Notes: generated from the letters alone by a model not told the origin. A stretch of 64,000 nucleotides of DNA from AP-15 sp963700195 (GCA_963700195.1 CAVOWQ010000008.1:1-64000); one strand, 5' to 3'. Counted from the first letter of the stretch, positions 1 through 8,972 are shown. Made by a program: numbers and translations.

Positions 1-694
1 ATAGCTTGCATCCTTCATCAGAGTACCCAAAGTTGTTCCGACGATAGTGACAGGTAAGTTGCCGGTCGTTTATATAATGTTTACCGATACTTCATATTTT
101 TGTCGAGGTTAGACGCTATCAAGTATTGAAAAATCGGACGTATTCTTGTCATCAAGAAGACCATAATTTTCCTCGATCTGCAAACGACGTTGACTAAACT
201 TTGGATAAAATCAGGTCCACAATGTCGTTTGGCTGACGCTCCGGGAGGAAATGGTCGTCAACAGCTCGCAGTGTATGATTCTCACCCGTTAGACCGGGCC
301 GCTGGCGGCGTAAGTAACCCGATGCCGACTTGCGAACGATCAAACGGTCCAGTCAAGACCCCGATCGGGTGCGTCATCGAGGCACATCGAAAGGAGCGAA
401 AATCAGAGGGCGAGTTCGCGGGTTCCAAATTTCCCTCAATCACCGCCGGTCGCTTCCTTATTCGACGGGGTAACCACTAAAGGGGACAGCTTCCTCGAAG
501 CCAGGCCGATCGACGCCTTCTTGACGCTGGTTGGGCATTGTGTTGGCGGGCATTTGATTGAAATCCCCGCCAGCTGGCCGCTCAGAGAGATGTACCGCCC
601 GCGCTGGGCGCAGCAACACCGCCACTTCGACGGCCGCGGCCCGCGCAGCGCCGCCCCTCGCCTCGTCCGTGGCGATTAGAAAAGCCAATAGGTC
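1..694. other. Region without a recognisable gene
   Basis: No reading frame here looks like a real protein. The first 200 bases or so are clearly richer in A and T than the rest of the window, which is mostly GC-rich. From about 200 on the composition returns to the local norm. Open frames at 190-480 (plus) and 458-1171 (minus) have arginine-rich or low-complexity translations and no match to a family I know. The stretch leads into two decayed genes, so it may be the edge of a horizontally acquired or degenerating segment. That last point is inference. Confidence 0.5.
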
Positions 695-1155
695 ATGAGC
701 AAATCTTCGTCCAATGCGGTGGGAATACGGCAGCGGTGTGGGGCTGACCCGACCTTGCCGGCGATCCTCGAATTTCAGTGGCCGTCGACGGCGATCGTCA
801 ATGCGCCGATCCCGCGCTCGCCGCGCGGCGCGGTGTGGGTCATCACCAGCCTCGTCATTGTGATGATCGCGACAATGGGGCTGATCCCGGTCGACTAGGT
901 CGTGACTGTGCACGGCGTGGCGATCTCGAAGGTGCCGACGATATTGGTGCAGCCGCGGGAGACCGCGATCGTGCGCTCGATCGAGGTGCGCGACGGGCAA
1001 GAGGTCAAGGCGGGCGAGGTATTGGCGCGGCTCGACCCCGACCTTTGCCGCAGCGGATCTCGGCGCCTTCACGGGCCGAGGCCGAGAACAAGCCCTTCGA
1101 CTATAGCGGGGCCGTACCCCGACATGGCGTTGCGGGGCGCGATCTATGCCCACCG
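695..1155 (+). pseudogene. hlyD-type secretion adaptor remnant
   Basis: This is the decayed front part of a membrane fusion protein of the HlyD family, which links an inner-membrane ABC exporter to an outer-membrane channel in type I secretion. The frame opened at 695 gives a cytoplasmic segment and one membrane helix (about residues 45-65, ending MIATMGLIPVD). It is then interrupted by an in-frame TAG at 896-898. The same frame continues with the typical periplasmic start (VQPRETAIVRSIEVRDGQ, KAGEVLARLDP). After about 1040 the match carries on only by changing frame: TFAAADLGAFT, then ENKPFDYSG, then PDMALRGAIYAHRN. One stop and at least three frameshifts in 460 bases, plus loss of the whole C-terminal half, make this a true pseudogene and not a single sequencing error. 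Confidence 0.75.
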
Positions 1156-1390
1156 CAACACGCGACTTCACGCCGATCGTCCGCGCTGTGCAGGCGGCGC
1201 AACCGGATTTGGTCTACATCTCATCGTGTCCGTCGGACACGGTCGGCATTCTCCGTTCGGTCGGCGAACTCGGCCTCGACAAAAATGCTCGGCGGCGGCT
1301 TTGCCGGGTTGCAGGCAGCAGCGATCAAGATGCAGCGTGGCGAACCGGCCAACGGCATCGTCAGTTTCGGAGCCAGTCCCGACAATGCAA
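1146..1390 (+). pseudogene. LivK-type substrate-binding protein fragment
   Basis: About 80 codons of a periplasmic branched-chain amino acid (LivK/Peripla_BP_6 type) ABC transporter binding protein. The frame opened at 1146 gives the segment beginning TRDFTPIVRAVQAAQPDLVY and continuing through GILRSVGELGLDKN. A frameshift near 1285 moves the match to another frame (MLGGGFAGLQAAAIKMQRG, then NGIVSFGASPD). Both ends of the gene are missing. The fragment joins directly to the hlyD remnant, so the two pieces were brought together by deletion or rearrangement. Confidence 0.65.
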
Positions 1391-1605
1391 TTCCCTTTTC
1401 ATCACTGCGGCGGGGGGATCGTGACGGTCTTCGACCCGCGGAACTGCTCGACATCGTAAAGAAAACCGAGGAAAAAATAACCCGATGGCGGAGGGAACCC
1501 TGTCGGCGGCCGTAGTGTTCGACAGCTGCGACGAGCCGCATCCGGCGCGGCGACAGAACCGCACGCTAGTGATAGCTGCTACCGCGTCGAGGAAAGAAGT
1601 CGAGA

Positions 1606-3639
1606 TTGTTCTCTCCCGCTATTGGTAACCGGCTCGGCGACTCCGCGGCGGCCTCCGTGACATGGCGTCAGCTTCTCGAAGCTTTGCCCGCGGCGGTCTA
1701 TACGACCGACGCTGCCGGGCGGATCACCTTCTTTAACGAGGCTGCGGTCGAGCTAGCCGGCCACAGGCCGGAACTGGGCCGCGATGACTGGTGCGTCAGC
1801 TGGCGTCTGTGCCGCCCGGACGGCACGCCCCTGCCCCATGACGAGTGCCCGATGGCTATCGCGTTGCGGGAAGACCGCCCGGTCAGGGGTGTCGAGGTAA
1901 TCGCCGAGCGGCCCGACGGCACACGCGTCCACCTGCTGCCTTACCCGACGCCGCTGCGCGACAGTTCGGGAGCGCTGATCGGGGCCGTCAACGTGCTGGT
2001 GGATATCACCGAGCGTAGGCGGGCCGAGGGGGCCATCAGGCAACTCAACGACACTCTCGAGCAGCGCGTCGAACAACGCTCGCAGCTGATCACGCAGACC
2101 TTCACCGAGCTTCGTGCCAGTGAAGAGCGGTTTCGTTTGCTGGTACAGGGTGTGGCCGACTACGCGATCTTTATGCTCGACCCGAATGGGTTCGTGACAA
2201 ACTGGAATACTGGCGCCGCGCGGATCAAGGGCTACACCGCCGAAGAGATCGTCGGTCATCATTTCTCCCGATTTTATCCAGAGGAGGATCAGCAGAGGAA
2301 GTTGCCGCAAACGGCGTTGGAGACCGCAAGGCGCACGGGCAAATACGAGGCCGAGGGATGGCGGGTGCGTAAAGACGGCGCCAGGTTCTGGGCGAATGTG
2401 GTCATCGATGCAATTCATGACGGCACTGGCCGGCTGATCGGCTTTGCCAAGATCACGCGCGATCTGACCGAGCGGAAGGCAGCCGAAGATCGGCTTCGTC
2501 AAGCCCAAAAGATGGAAGCGATCGGCCAGCTCACCGGCGGTGTCGCACATGACTTCAACAATTTGCTGACTGCCATTATCGGCAATTTGGAAATGCTGGC
2601 GGCCGTGCTGCCGGAGGGCGACTCGGGCAGACGCTACGCCGAGGCTGCGCTGCGCGCGGCGTCGCGGGGCTCGCGGCTGACAGAGCACCTGCTCGCCTTT
2701 TCGCGCCGGCAAGAGATCCGGCCGGAGATCGTCAGCGTCAACGACCTGCTGCGCGAAAACCTGATGTTGTGTCAGAAGACGGTTGGCGAGGGTATCGAAA
2801 TCGCGCTCGCGCTTGAGGAGGCGGTTTGGCCTTGTCGGATCGACCCCGCCCAGTTCGGCGCCGCCATACTAAACCTCGCGGCGAACGCGCGTGACGCAAT
2901 CGGCCGGTCGGGCCGCCTGAGCTTTCACACCGAAAATGTGACGACGGCCGGCGACGTGGTCGATCAGCCCGCCGGCGATTATGTCGTGCTCTCGGTGGCC
3001 GACACGGGATGCGGGATGACCGAGGACGTATTGGAAAGGGCGTTCGAACCGTTCTACACCACCAAGGAGGTTGGCAAAGGCACCGGTTTGGGCCTCAGCC
3101 AAGTCTACGGATTTGCCGAACAATCGGGTGGCGCGGCGCGCATCGAGAGCAAGGTCGGCAACGGCACGACGGTGCGGATCTATCTACCGCGCGCGGACGG
3201 GCAGGCTGCGGCCGGCGCGGTCTTGCACGACGAACTCCGTGAGACGCCGCCAACCGCCGCGACGATCCTTGTCGTCGAGGACGACCCGGATGTGCGCGAG
3301 ATGATCGTCGGGATTCTGTCCGATCTCGGCTACCAAACCTTGGTCGCGACCAATGGTCCGGAAGCATTGGCGATCCTGAACGACGGGCATTCGGTCGATC
3401 TTTTGTTCACCGACATCGTAATGCCGGCGGGAATGAGCGGGACTGACTTGGTGCGCCAGGCGTACCGTCTGCGGCCCGACCTCAAGGTCCTGCTGAGTTC
3501 GGGTTACACGCGCGAGGCGAACCAGCGGCGTTCGGTGCGCAGCGACTTCCCGTTCATCGCCAAGCCCTACCATCCGACAACACTGGGTAAAAAACTCGAA
3601 GAAGTGCTGGCAGGAGGTCTGCTCCGGGCAGCGAGTTAA
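1606..3639 (+). CDS. PAS hybrid sensor histidine kinase
   Basis: A 677-residue hybrid two-component kinase with no membrane segment, so probably a cytoplasmic sensor. In order it has a PAS domain (about 24-135), a short coiled coil, a second PAS with PAC motif (about 172-285), a HisKA dimerisation domain with the phospho-accepting His at about 315 in GQLTGGVAHDFNNLL, an HATPase domain with the G-box GTGLGLS near 492, and a C-terminal receiver domain with the acceptor Asp near 603 in FTDIVMP. The signal is unknown. The start used is TTG, with a purine-rich stretch upstream (AGGAAAG). A GTG about 17 codons in is a possible alternative. Its stop codon overlaps the stop of convergent purS in a shared TTAA. 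No partner regulator gene is adjacent. Confidence 0.9.
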   Translation: MFSPAIGNRLGDSAAASVTWRQLLEALPAAVYTTDAAGRITFFNEAAVELAGHRPELGRDDWCVSWRLCRPDGTPLPHDECPMAIALREDRPVRGVEVIAERPDGTRVHLLPYPTPLRDSSGALIGAVNVLVDITERRRAEGAIRQLNDTLEQRVEQRSQLITQTFTELRASEERFRLLVQGVADYAIFMLDPNGFVTNWNTGAARIKGYTAEEIVGHHFSRFYPEEDQQRKLPQTALETARRTGKYEAEGWRVRKDGARFWANVVIDAIHDGTGRLIGFAKITRDLTERKAAEDRLRQAQKMEAIGQLTGGVAHDFNNLLTAIIGNLEMLAAVLPEGDSGRRYAEAALRAASRGSRLTEHLLAFSRRQEIRPEIVSVNDLLRENLMLCQKTVGEGIEIALALEEAVWPCRIDPAQFGAAILNLAANARDAIGRSGRLSFHTENVTTAGDVVDQPAGDYVVLSVADTGCGMTEDVLERAFEPFYTTKEVGKGTGLGLSQVYGFAEQSGGAARIESKVGNGTTVRIYLPRADGQAAAGAVLHDELRETPPTAATILVVEDDPDVREMIVGILSDLGYQTLVATNGPEALAILNDGHSVDLLFTDIVMPAGMSGTDLVRQAYRLRPDLKVLLSSGYTREANQRRSVRSDFPFIAKPYHPTTLGKKLEEVLAGGLLRAAS

Positions 3640-3878
3640 GGCGAGAACTCGATCGCATAATCTTCGATCACCGGGTTGGCGAGAAGCTCCCGGCACATCG
3701 CCTCGACCCGCTCGCGGGCCCGGGCCGCATCGGTTTCTTCGAGCTCCAGCTCGATCAGCTTGCCCTGCCGCACCTCGCCGATCCCGCTGAACCCTAAACC
3801 GGCGAGCGCGTTGCCGATCGCCTTGCCTTGTGGGTCGAGCACCACCGCCTTCAGCTTTACGTGGACCAATGCCTTCAT
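3636..3878 (-). CDS. purS: FGAM synthase subunit PurS
   Basis: An 80-residue small subunit of phosphoribosylformylglycinamidine synthase, which works with PurQ and PurL in the fourth step of purine synthesis. It starts MKALVHVKLKAVVLDPQGKA and keeps the family pattern of an N-terminal beta strand, the LDPQGKAI segment, and the middle motif VRQGKLIELELEE. The length is normal for PurS. The ATG follows a good ribosome site (GGGGAGCGG). In alphaproteobacteria purS usually sits between purC and purQ-purL, near the ATPase zeta subunit. Here the zeta gene is nearby but purC, purQ and purL are not in the window. Confidence 0.92.
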   Translation of the reverse strand: MKALVHVKLKAVVLDPQGKAIGNALAGLGFSGIGEVRQGKLIELELEETDAARARERVEAMCRELLANPVIEDYAIEFSP

Positions 3879-3909
3879 TTCCGCTCCCCGTTACACTGGA
3901 AAGGGTCGC

Positions 3910-4656
3910 TCAGAAAAGGATGTTGTGCCAGGGTGTGACCTCGGGCAGCCACGAAGCAAAGTGGAAGATCGGCCGCCGGTCCGGCTCGCCGAGCTTGGGA
4001 AGGGCGATCACAGCGCTCGACACCGTCCCGTAACCGTCCGACCGGAAACGCATGGCTGCAGTGGCGGGCTCGCCTGGCGGCGCCCGGGTGCTGCCGAGCA
4101 GCGATTCCCATGCCGACCAATCATCGCGATCCGGGTCGGGCACGGGCCATGCGCGAAAGGCCGGCAGCGCCAGCTCGAGCCGCCGCGTGCCGAGGTCGTC
4201 GAGGTCGCCCGCCGCAATCATCGACAGCCCGTCCTTGAGGGGATGCAATTCGATCCGGACACCCCCAGCATGACGCAGCCAGAAGGCATCGCGCTCGTCG
4301 GCGACGATCAGGTTGAAGGTTCGATAGGCTGTTGGATCGAGATGCGAGAGAGCCTCGGCGGCGGCGACCGCATCGGCATGGTCGAGCGCCTCGAGAACCA
4401 GCTCGCCGCGCGAACGCTGACCGGGCGCCGGGCCCAGCGAGCCGTGCCGGTTGAGGACAGCGGCGGCGACGCCCCAATCGTTCACCCCGAGCCACGACCC
4501 GCCGGCGAGCTTGTCGAGCCCCGCCACCACTTCCGGCCGGTCCGGCCAGTGACGGCCCGGCGGCTCCCACGGCCGGTTGATCATCTCGTCGCGATTGGCC
4601 CCGGTCAGCACCGGCCAGCGGTGGCCCGGCCGGCGCAAGATCACCAACGTACACAT
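3910..4656 (-). CDS. NRDE family protein (TANGO2-like)
   Basis: A 248-residue protein of the NRDE family (Ntn-hydrolase-like fold, related to eukaryotic TANGO2). The N terminus MCTLVIL places a Cys at position 2, as expected for this family, and the name-giving motif NRDE follows at about residues 21-24 (GANRDEM). The conserved GGSWLGVN segment is also present. The biochemical role of bacterial members is not settled; a role in haem or acyl-CoA handling has been proposed for the eukaryotic relative. It lies 31 bases upstream of purS on the same strand, so the two may be co-transcribed, with no obvious functional link. Confidence 0.85.
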   Translation of the reverse strand: MCTLVILRRPGHRWPVLTGANRDEMINRPWEPPGRHWPDRPEVVAGLDKLAGGSWLGVNDWGVAAAVLNRHGSLGPAPGQRSRGELVLEALDHADAVAAAEALSHLDPTAYRTFNLIVADERDAFWLRHAGGVRIELHPLKDGLSMIAAGDLDDLGTRRLELALPAFRAWPVPDPDRDDWSAWESLLGSTRAPPGEPATAAMRFRSDGYGTVSSAVIALPKLGEPDRRPIFHFASWLPEVTPWHNILF

Positions 4657-4737
4657 TCACTCGCTCGCATCGCTGCTTCACCAGCCCAATATAGGAAGGC
4701 AGTGGGGCGCCGCCGCGTTCCTTGGTGTGAGGCTCAT

Positions 4738-5058
4738 ATGACCAGCTTCGCTGACCGCGAAAAAGAGTTCGAGGCTCGGTTCAAGCACGATCAGGAATTC
4801 AAATTCAAGGTCACCTCCCGACGCAACAGACTGTTGGCGTTATGGGCGGCGGAGAAAATGCGGCTGACCGGCGCCGATGCCGAGGCTTACGGCAAGGCGG
4901 TGCTGGCTGCCCAGTTCGAGCCGGGGGGTGACAAGCGCGTCCTCGACAAGATCGTCAACGATCTCGTTGCCAAAGGCCAAAAGATCACCCCGGCGCAGGT
5001 CCGCTTCGAGCTCGAGCATTTCGCCGAACAGGCGAAGCAGCGGCTGATGAAGGAGTAA
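4738..5058 (+). CDS. F1-ATPase inhibitor zeta subunit (DUF1476)
   Basis: A 106-residue protein of the DUF1476 family. In Paracoccus the homologue is the zeta subunit, which inserts its N terminus into F1-ATPase and blocks wasteful ATP hydrolysis. The family start is plain: TSFADREKEFEARFKHDQE, then RRNRLLALWAAEKMRLTG and the KRVLDKIVNDL segment. The length is usual. It is restricted to alphaproteobacteria, which supports the assignment of the window. The 3' end overlaps the 3' end of the convergent helicase gene by 74 bases. Confidence 0.92.
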   Translation: MTSFADREKEFEARFKHDQEFKFKVTSRRNRLLALWAAEKMRLTGADAEAYGKAVLAAQFEPGGDKRVLDKIVNDLVAKGQKITPAQVRFELEHFAEQAKQRLMKE

Positions 5059-6322
5059 CCTTCTTACCCCGGCGTCGGGATCGCCAATCTCCCGCTCCCC
5101 CTCTTCCGCTGTCGCTGCGTTCAGGGGCGGGGATCCGAAAGTTCCGCACAGAAGCGCTTGTGACGCGTTGATCCAGCGACGGAGCGTGGGCAGGATCCGG
5201 CCGCAACAGAAGCCGCCGGATGGGTAGGCGAGTCAACTTTTCGATATCCAGAAGGTAGGTTCGCTCCTCGTCGCTGCATAACGAGATCGCTATCCCGGCG
5301 GCGCCGGCGCGGGCGGTTCGGCCAATGCGGTGAACATAATCCTCCGGCACGTTCGGCAGCTCGAAATTGATGACGTGCGACACGCCTTCCACATCGATTC
5401 CGCGGGCGGCGATGTCGGTCGCGACGAGAACGCGGGCATGGCCGGCGCGGAAGCCGGCGAGCGCGCGTTCGCGCTGAGGCTGCGATTTGTTGCCGTGGAT
5501 GGCAGTGGCCTCGATACCGGCCCCGCTTAGATGCCGCACGACCCTGTCCGCACCATGCTTTGTGCGGGTAAAGACGAGCACCCGCTCAAGGGCCGGATCG
5601 CTCAGCAGTGACGCAAGCTGTTGGCGTTTCCGATCGCTCGAGACGAAAAGGACGCCTTGATCGACCAGCTCGACCGTCGTCGCGGCCGGCGTGACGGCCA
5701 CCTTGACCGGATCGTTGAGGTACTCCTCGGCCAGGGAGGCGATCGCCCTTGGCATGGTCGCCGAGAACAGCAGTGTTTGACGCTGTCGCGGCAACAATTT
5801 CGCGATCCGCCTCAGGGCATGAATAAAGCCCAGGTCGAGCATTCGATCCGCCTCGTCGAGGACCAGAATTTCGACGCGCGACAAACTAAGAGATTTGCGG
5901 TCGATGAGGTCGAGCAAGCGCCCGGGTGTCGCCACCAAGATGTCGACACCCGAGGCAAGCCGCCGCTGCTGCGCCCCAATCGGGACACCGCCGAACACGA
6001 CCGCTGTGGAGAGCGGCAGCTCGCGCCCATAGGCGCGGAAGCTCTCGGCGATTTGGCTGGCCAGCTCTCGAGTGGGGCCGAGCACGAGCACTCGGCAGGC
6101 GCCGGCTGTTCTCCGTGCCGGTGCGCTGGATAGTCGCTGGAGAATCGGTAATGCGAAAGCGGCTGTCTTGCCGGTCCCGGTCTGAGCGATGCCGCAGAGG
6201 TCGCGGCCGCGGAGCACCTGTGGGATGGCCTGTGATTGGATCGGTGTAGGTACCGTATAGCCTTCGGCGGCGACCGCCTCGAGGATGAGGGGTACTAGTC
6301 CAAAATCGGAAAATTTAGACAA
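4985..6322 (-). CDS. rhlE: DEAD-box RNA helicase, RhlE type
   Basis: A 445-residue ATP-dependent RNA helicase. All main motifs are visible: Q motif (PTPIQSQAIP, about 25-34), Walker A AQTGTGKT (46-53), PTRELA, TPGRLLD, DEAD, SAT, ARGID and HRIGRTAR. The C-terminal tail after about residue 385 is basic and low in complexity, as in RhlE, and probably binds RNA. Homologues help in rRNA processing, RNA decay and cold growth. The last 25 codons or so run into the 3' end of the convergent zeta subunit gene, which is odd. A frameshift late in the tail could explain it, since the tail is not conserved. RhlE is the closest subgroup by motif spacing, but other DEAD-box paralogues are possible. Confidence 0.88.
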   Translation of the reverse strand: MSKFSDFGLVPLILEAVAAEGYTVPTPIQSQAIPQVLRGRDLCGIAQTGTGKTAAFALPILQRLSSAPARRTAGACRVLVLGPTRELASQIAESFRAYGRELPLSTAVVFGGVPIGAQQRRLASGVDILVATPGRLLDLIDRKSLSLSRVEILVLDEADRMLDLGFIHALRRIAKLLPRQRQTLLFSATMPRAIASLAEEYLNDPVKVAVTPAATTVELVDQGVLFVSSDRKRQQLASLLSDPALERVLVFTRTKHGADRVVRHLSGAGIEATAIHGNKSQPQRERALAGFRAGHARVLVATDIAARGIDVEGVSHVINFELPNVPEDYVHRIGRTARAGAAGIAISLCSDEERTYLLDIEKLTRLPIRRLLLRPDPAHAPSLDQRVTSASVRNFRIPAPERSDSGRGGAGDWRSRRRGKKVTPSSAAASPVRRNARARSGPAPG

Positions 6323-6592
6323 GGTTATGATCTCTCAAAAAAACGCATGAGGTCCAACGGGCGCGCTACGTCTCTGCGCAGGCGCCTGACGGGTCGGAAG
6401 ACGACCCGCGTGAACAGGGTTGTCCGGGCGTGGCAGCCATAAAGACCGAACCCACTTCCCACGGTGGTGGTGGGATCGCTCACGCGTATTCGGTCACGTA
6501 ACTCGAAGAGCGAGCACGAACGCTGCGTTCTCTATATGTCCGTTGCCCTACCAATGGTCAAGGCGCAGATCGGGAAATCGGCCCCCGGTTTC

Positions 6593-6678
6593 GTCTTGGC
6601 CGGGCTTGTCCCGGCCATCCACACCTTCGAGCTGCCGAAGCAAAGGCGTGGATACGCGGATCAAGTCCGCGCAAGACG
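6593..6678. repeat. Palindromic intergenic repeat
   Basis: An imperfect inverted repeat of about 86 bases. The left arm (gtcttggccgggcttgtccc, then ggccatccac) pairs loosely with the right arm (gtggatacgcggatcaagtc, then cgcgcaagac). It belongs to the same family as the elements near 31.0 kb and 56.1 kb, all built on a core of GGATGGCCGGGTCAAGCCC type. It lies in the 420-base gap between the helicase and dioxygenase genes. Nothing else was recognised in that gap. Confidence 0.7.
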
Positions 6679-6743
6679 ATTTTAGGGTTTCATTCCTGCG
6701 AGTTGCGATGGGTTATCCCCGGTCGGTATCGACCGTGGAACCG

Positions 6744-7622
6744 TCAGACCGGGCGGTCGCCTGCGACGGTTACCCGGTTTCCCGAGCGCGTGTGGGGCCA
6801 ATAATCCCACATCGCGTGGTGCTGGACGCAGCGGTTGTCCCAGAACGCGATCGCGTTCTCGGTCCACCGGAAGCGACACTGGAACAGCGGATTGGCCATG
6901 TGCTCGTAGAGATAACGCAGCATGCCGTCGCTCTCGTCACGCGGGATCCCTAGAATGCGCCGGGTAAATCCCTTGTTCACGTAAAGCGCTTTCCTGCCGG
7001 TTACCGGATGCGTCCGCACGACCGGGTGCTCGGCGCGCGGATAGCTCGGCTTGTCGGCGATCCCGTAGTTGGCGTATTGGCCGCGATAGTGCTCACCATC
7101 ATGGATCGCGGTCAGCCCGTCGAGATAAGTTTTCATGCGGTCCGACAGTGCCTCATAAGCGGCGTACATGCTGGCGAACAAGGTGTCGCCGCCGCGCGGC
7201 GGGCATTTCTTGATGTAAAGGATGCTGCCCATCGGCGGCTCGGGATCGCAGGAGACGTCGCTGTGCCAGCCTTCGCCATTAGCGCGCGGCGAATCCTTGT
7301 CGGCGTGGATGATCATCAACTCGGGCTTGCCAGGGGCGTGCGGTGCCGCCGGGTGGAGGTGCAGATTACCAAAGAGCCGCCCGAAGGCGAGGTGCTGGTC
7401 TTCCGTCAAATGCTGATCGCGGAAGAAGATCACGAGATTCTCGGCCAGCGCGCGGTGGATCTCGTCGAGCGAGCGATTGCTGAGCGGCCTCGACAAATCG
7501 ACCCCGCCGATCTCGCCGCCGATGATCGGCGTCAATTTGTCGACCGTGATCGTGTCGTACGGCGCGGGCTCGTCCGCGAGATGCTTGTACCGGGGGCCGT
7601 TATTGGAACGAACGGGGTCCAT
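6744..7622 (-). CDS. TauD/TfdA family dioxygenase
   Basis: A 292-residue Fe(II)/2-oxoglutarate-dependent dioxygenase. The metal-binding HxD is His120-Ser-Asp122 in GEGWHSDVS. The distal His is in CVQHHAMWDY (about 268), and an Arg for 2-oxoglutarate follows about 11-15 residues later. Family members hydroxylate taurine, 2,4-D, alkyl sulfates or carnitine precursors. The substrate here cannot be told from sequence. The gene lies 32 bases after the CoA-transferase on the same strand, so the two likely form an operon that opens and activates a carboxylic substrate. Confidence 0.9.
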   Translation of the reverse strand: MDPVRSNNGPRYKHLADEPAPYDTITVDKLTPIIGGEIGGVDLSRPLSNRSLDEIHRALAENLVIFFRDQHLTEDQHLAFGRLFGNLHLHPAAPHAPGKPELMIIHADKDSPRANGEGWHSDVSCDPEPPMGSILYIKKCPPRGGDTLFASMYAAYEALSDRMKTYLDGLTAIHDGEHYRGQYANYGIADKPSYPRAEHPVVRTHPVTGRKALYVNKGFTRRILGIPRDESDGMLRYLYEHMANPLFQCRFRWTENAIAFWDNRCVQHHAMWDYWPHTRSGNRVTVAGDRPV

Positions 7623-7654
7623 CGCGCTCTCCTTGGATTACTCCAGCGATCCTA

Positions 7655-8869
7655 TCACAGTTCGACTGCTTCGACCGCGACCTTGCGGGCGAGCAGATCC
7701 GCGATTTTGTCATCGCCGAACCCGGCTTCGCGCAGGATCTCGCGCGAATGCTCGCCCAATCGCGGCGCCGGACGGCGCAGCGCGCAGTCCGCCTCGCCGA
7801 ACCGCACCGGCGGCCGGACAATCCGGATGCTGCCTTCGGTGGGATGGTCGGTCCGCGGGAACATCTCCACGGCCGCAAGGTGCTCGTCGGCCGGTAATCC
7901 GCCGAGCAGGTTGACCGGTCCGGACGGGATGTCGGCCGATTTGAGCTTTTCGAGCCAGGACGCGGTCGACCCGTCGCGCACGCATTCGGCGATCAGCGCA
8001 TAAAGTTCGGCGACGTGGCGGCTCCTGGTTTGCGCGTCGGCAAGCCGGGGGTCGTCTGCCAGCTCCGGACGCCCCGCAATGCGGAAGAAATCCCTCCAGT
8101 GCCGATCGGTGTAGGGCAGAATGCAGATATGCCCGTCTGCCGTTCGATGCGGCCGGCGGTCCGGCGCGAGCATTCGGGAATAGCCGGGGTCCCCACTAGG
8201 TGGATCGAAGGTCAGCCCGCCCATGTGCTCGGCCATGACGAACGCAGTCATTGTTTCCAGCATCGGCACTTCGACCGCCTGGCCCTCTCCGGTGCGCTCG
8301 CGCTGCAAAAGCGCCGCCATCACCGCATAGACCATCGTCAGCCCGACGGTCTTGTCGCCGATCAGGGTCGGCACGAAGCGCGCGTCGCCGCCGGTCGCCG
8401 CTTCGAGCGCAACCAGTCCGCAGCCGCCCTGGATGATGTCGTCAAAGGCCGGCCGGTCGGCGAACGGGCCATCCTGCCCATAACCATGCGCCGAGCAGTA
8501 GACTAGCCGCGGGTTGACCTCACGCAGCCGCTCCCAGGCAAAGCCGAGCCGCGCCATCGCCTGCGAGCGCATATTATGCATCAGAACATCGCTCTGCCGG
8601 ACCAACGCCAACAGCACCGGCGCTGCATCCGCGTGCTTCAGGTCGAGCACGAGCGAGCGCTTGTTACGGTTGAGGTTGAGAAAGACGTGGCCCATCTCGC
8701 GATGTCGAGCCGGCTCGGCATACCGCATGATGTCGCCGCCGGGCGCCTCGATCTTGATTACCTCGGCACCGAGGTCGCCGAGGATCTGCGTCGCCAGCGG
8801 CCCCAATACGACGGTGGTCAAATCGAGGATCTTGATGCCGGCGAGCGGCCCCGGCTTAGCTTCCCTCAC
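7655..8869 (-). CDS. Class III CoA-transferase (CaiB/BaiF)
   Basis: A 404-residue family III CoA-transferase, which moves CoA between an acyl-CoA and a free carboxylate through an aspartyl anhydride. The family start is clear (PLAGIKILDLTTVVLGP, then LGDLGAEVIKIEAPGGD). The likely catalytic Asp is Asp172 in IGDKTVG, matching the GDSNTG position of formyl-CoA transferase. Substrates in this family range from oxalate and carnitine to bile acids and itaconate. It is the first gene of a two-gene unit with the TauD-type dioxygenase. A second paralogue lies at 33-34 kb. Confidence 0.9.
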   Translation of the reverse strand: MREAKPGPLAGIKILDLTTVVLGPLATQILGDLGAEVIKIEAPGGDIMRYAEPARHREMGHVFLNLNRNKRSLVLDLKHADAAPVLLALVRQSDVLMHNMRSQAMARLGFAWERLREVNPRLVYCSAHGYGQDGPFADRPAFDDIIQGGCGLVALEAATGGDARFVPTLIGDKTVGLTMVYAVMAALLQRERTGEGQAVEVPMLETMTAFVMAEHMGGLTFDPPSGDPGYSRMLAPDRRPHRTADGHICILPYTDRHWRDFFRIAGRPELADDPRLADAQTRSRHVAELYALIAECVRDGSTASWLEKLKSADIPSGPVNLLGGLPADEHLAAVEMFPRTDHPTEGSIRIVRPPVRFGEADCALRRPAPRLGEHSREILREAGFGDDKIADLLARKVAVEAVEL

Positions 8870-8972
8870 CGCATCATCTTTCCGAATCTACAACCAAAAC
8901 GGGCGTCCAATATTTCGCCCCGCTGCTCTCCGAACTCGACATTTGGCGTACCGCCGATCTGCTGATCAGCAG

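Noticed and set aside
190..480. Possible small gene at the left end
   Set aside because: No ribosome site of note, no family match and unusual composition.
458..1171. Long minus-strand open frame over the hlyD remnant
   Set aside because: Arg/His-rich translation with no family feature; it is a shadow of GC-rich DNA opposite the pseudogenes.
3676..4737. Plus-strand frame leading into the ATPase zeta gene
   Set aside because: Only the part from the ATG at 4738 is conserved. The upstream part is antisense to purS and the NRDE gene.
7008..8003. 331-codon plus-strand frame
   Set aside because: It is antisense to the dioxygenase and CoA-transferase genes, both of which have clear family motifs.
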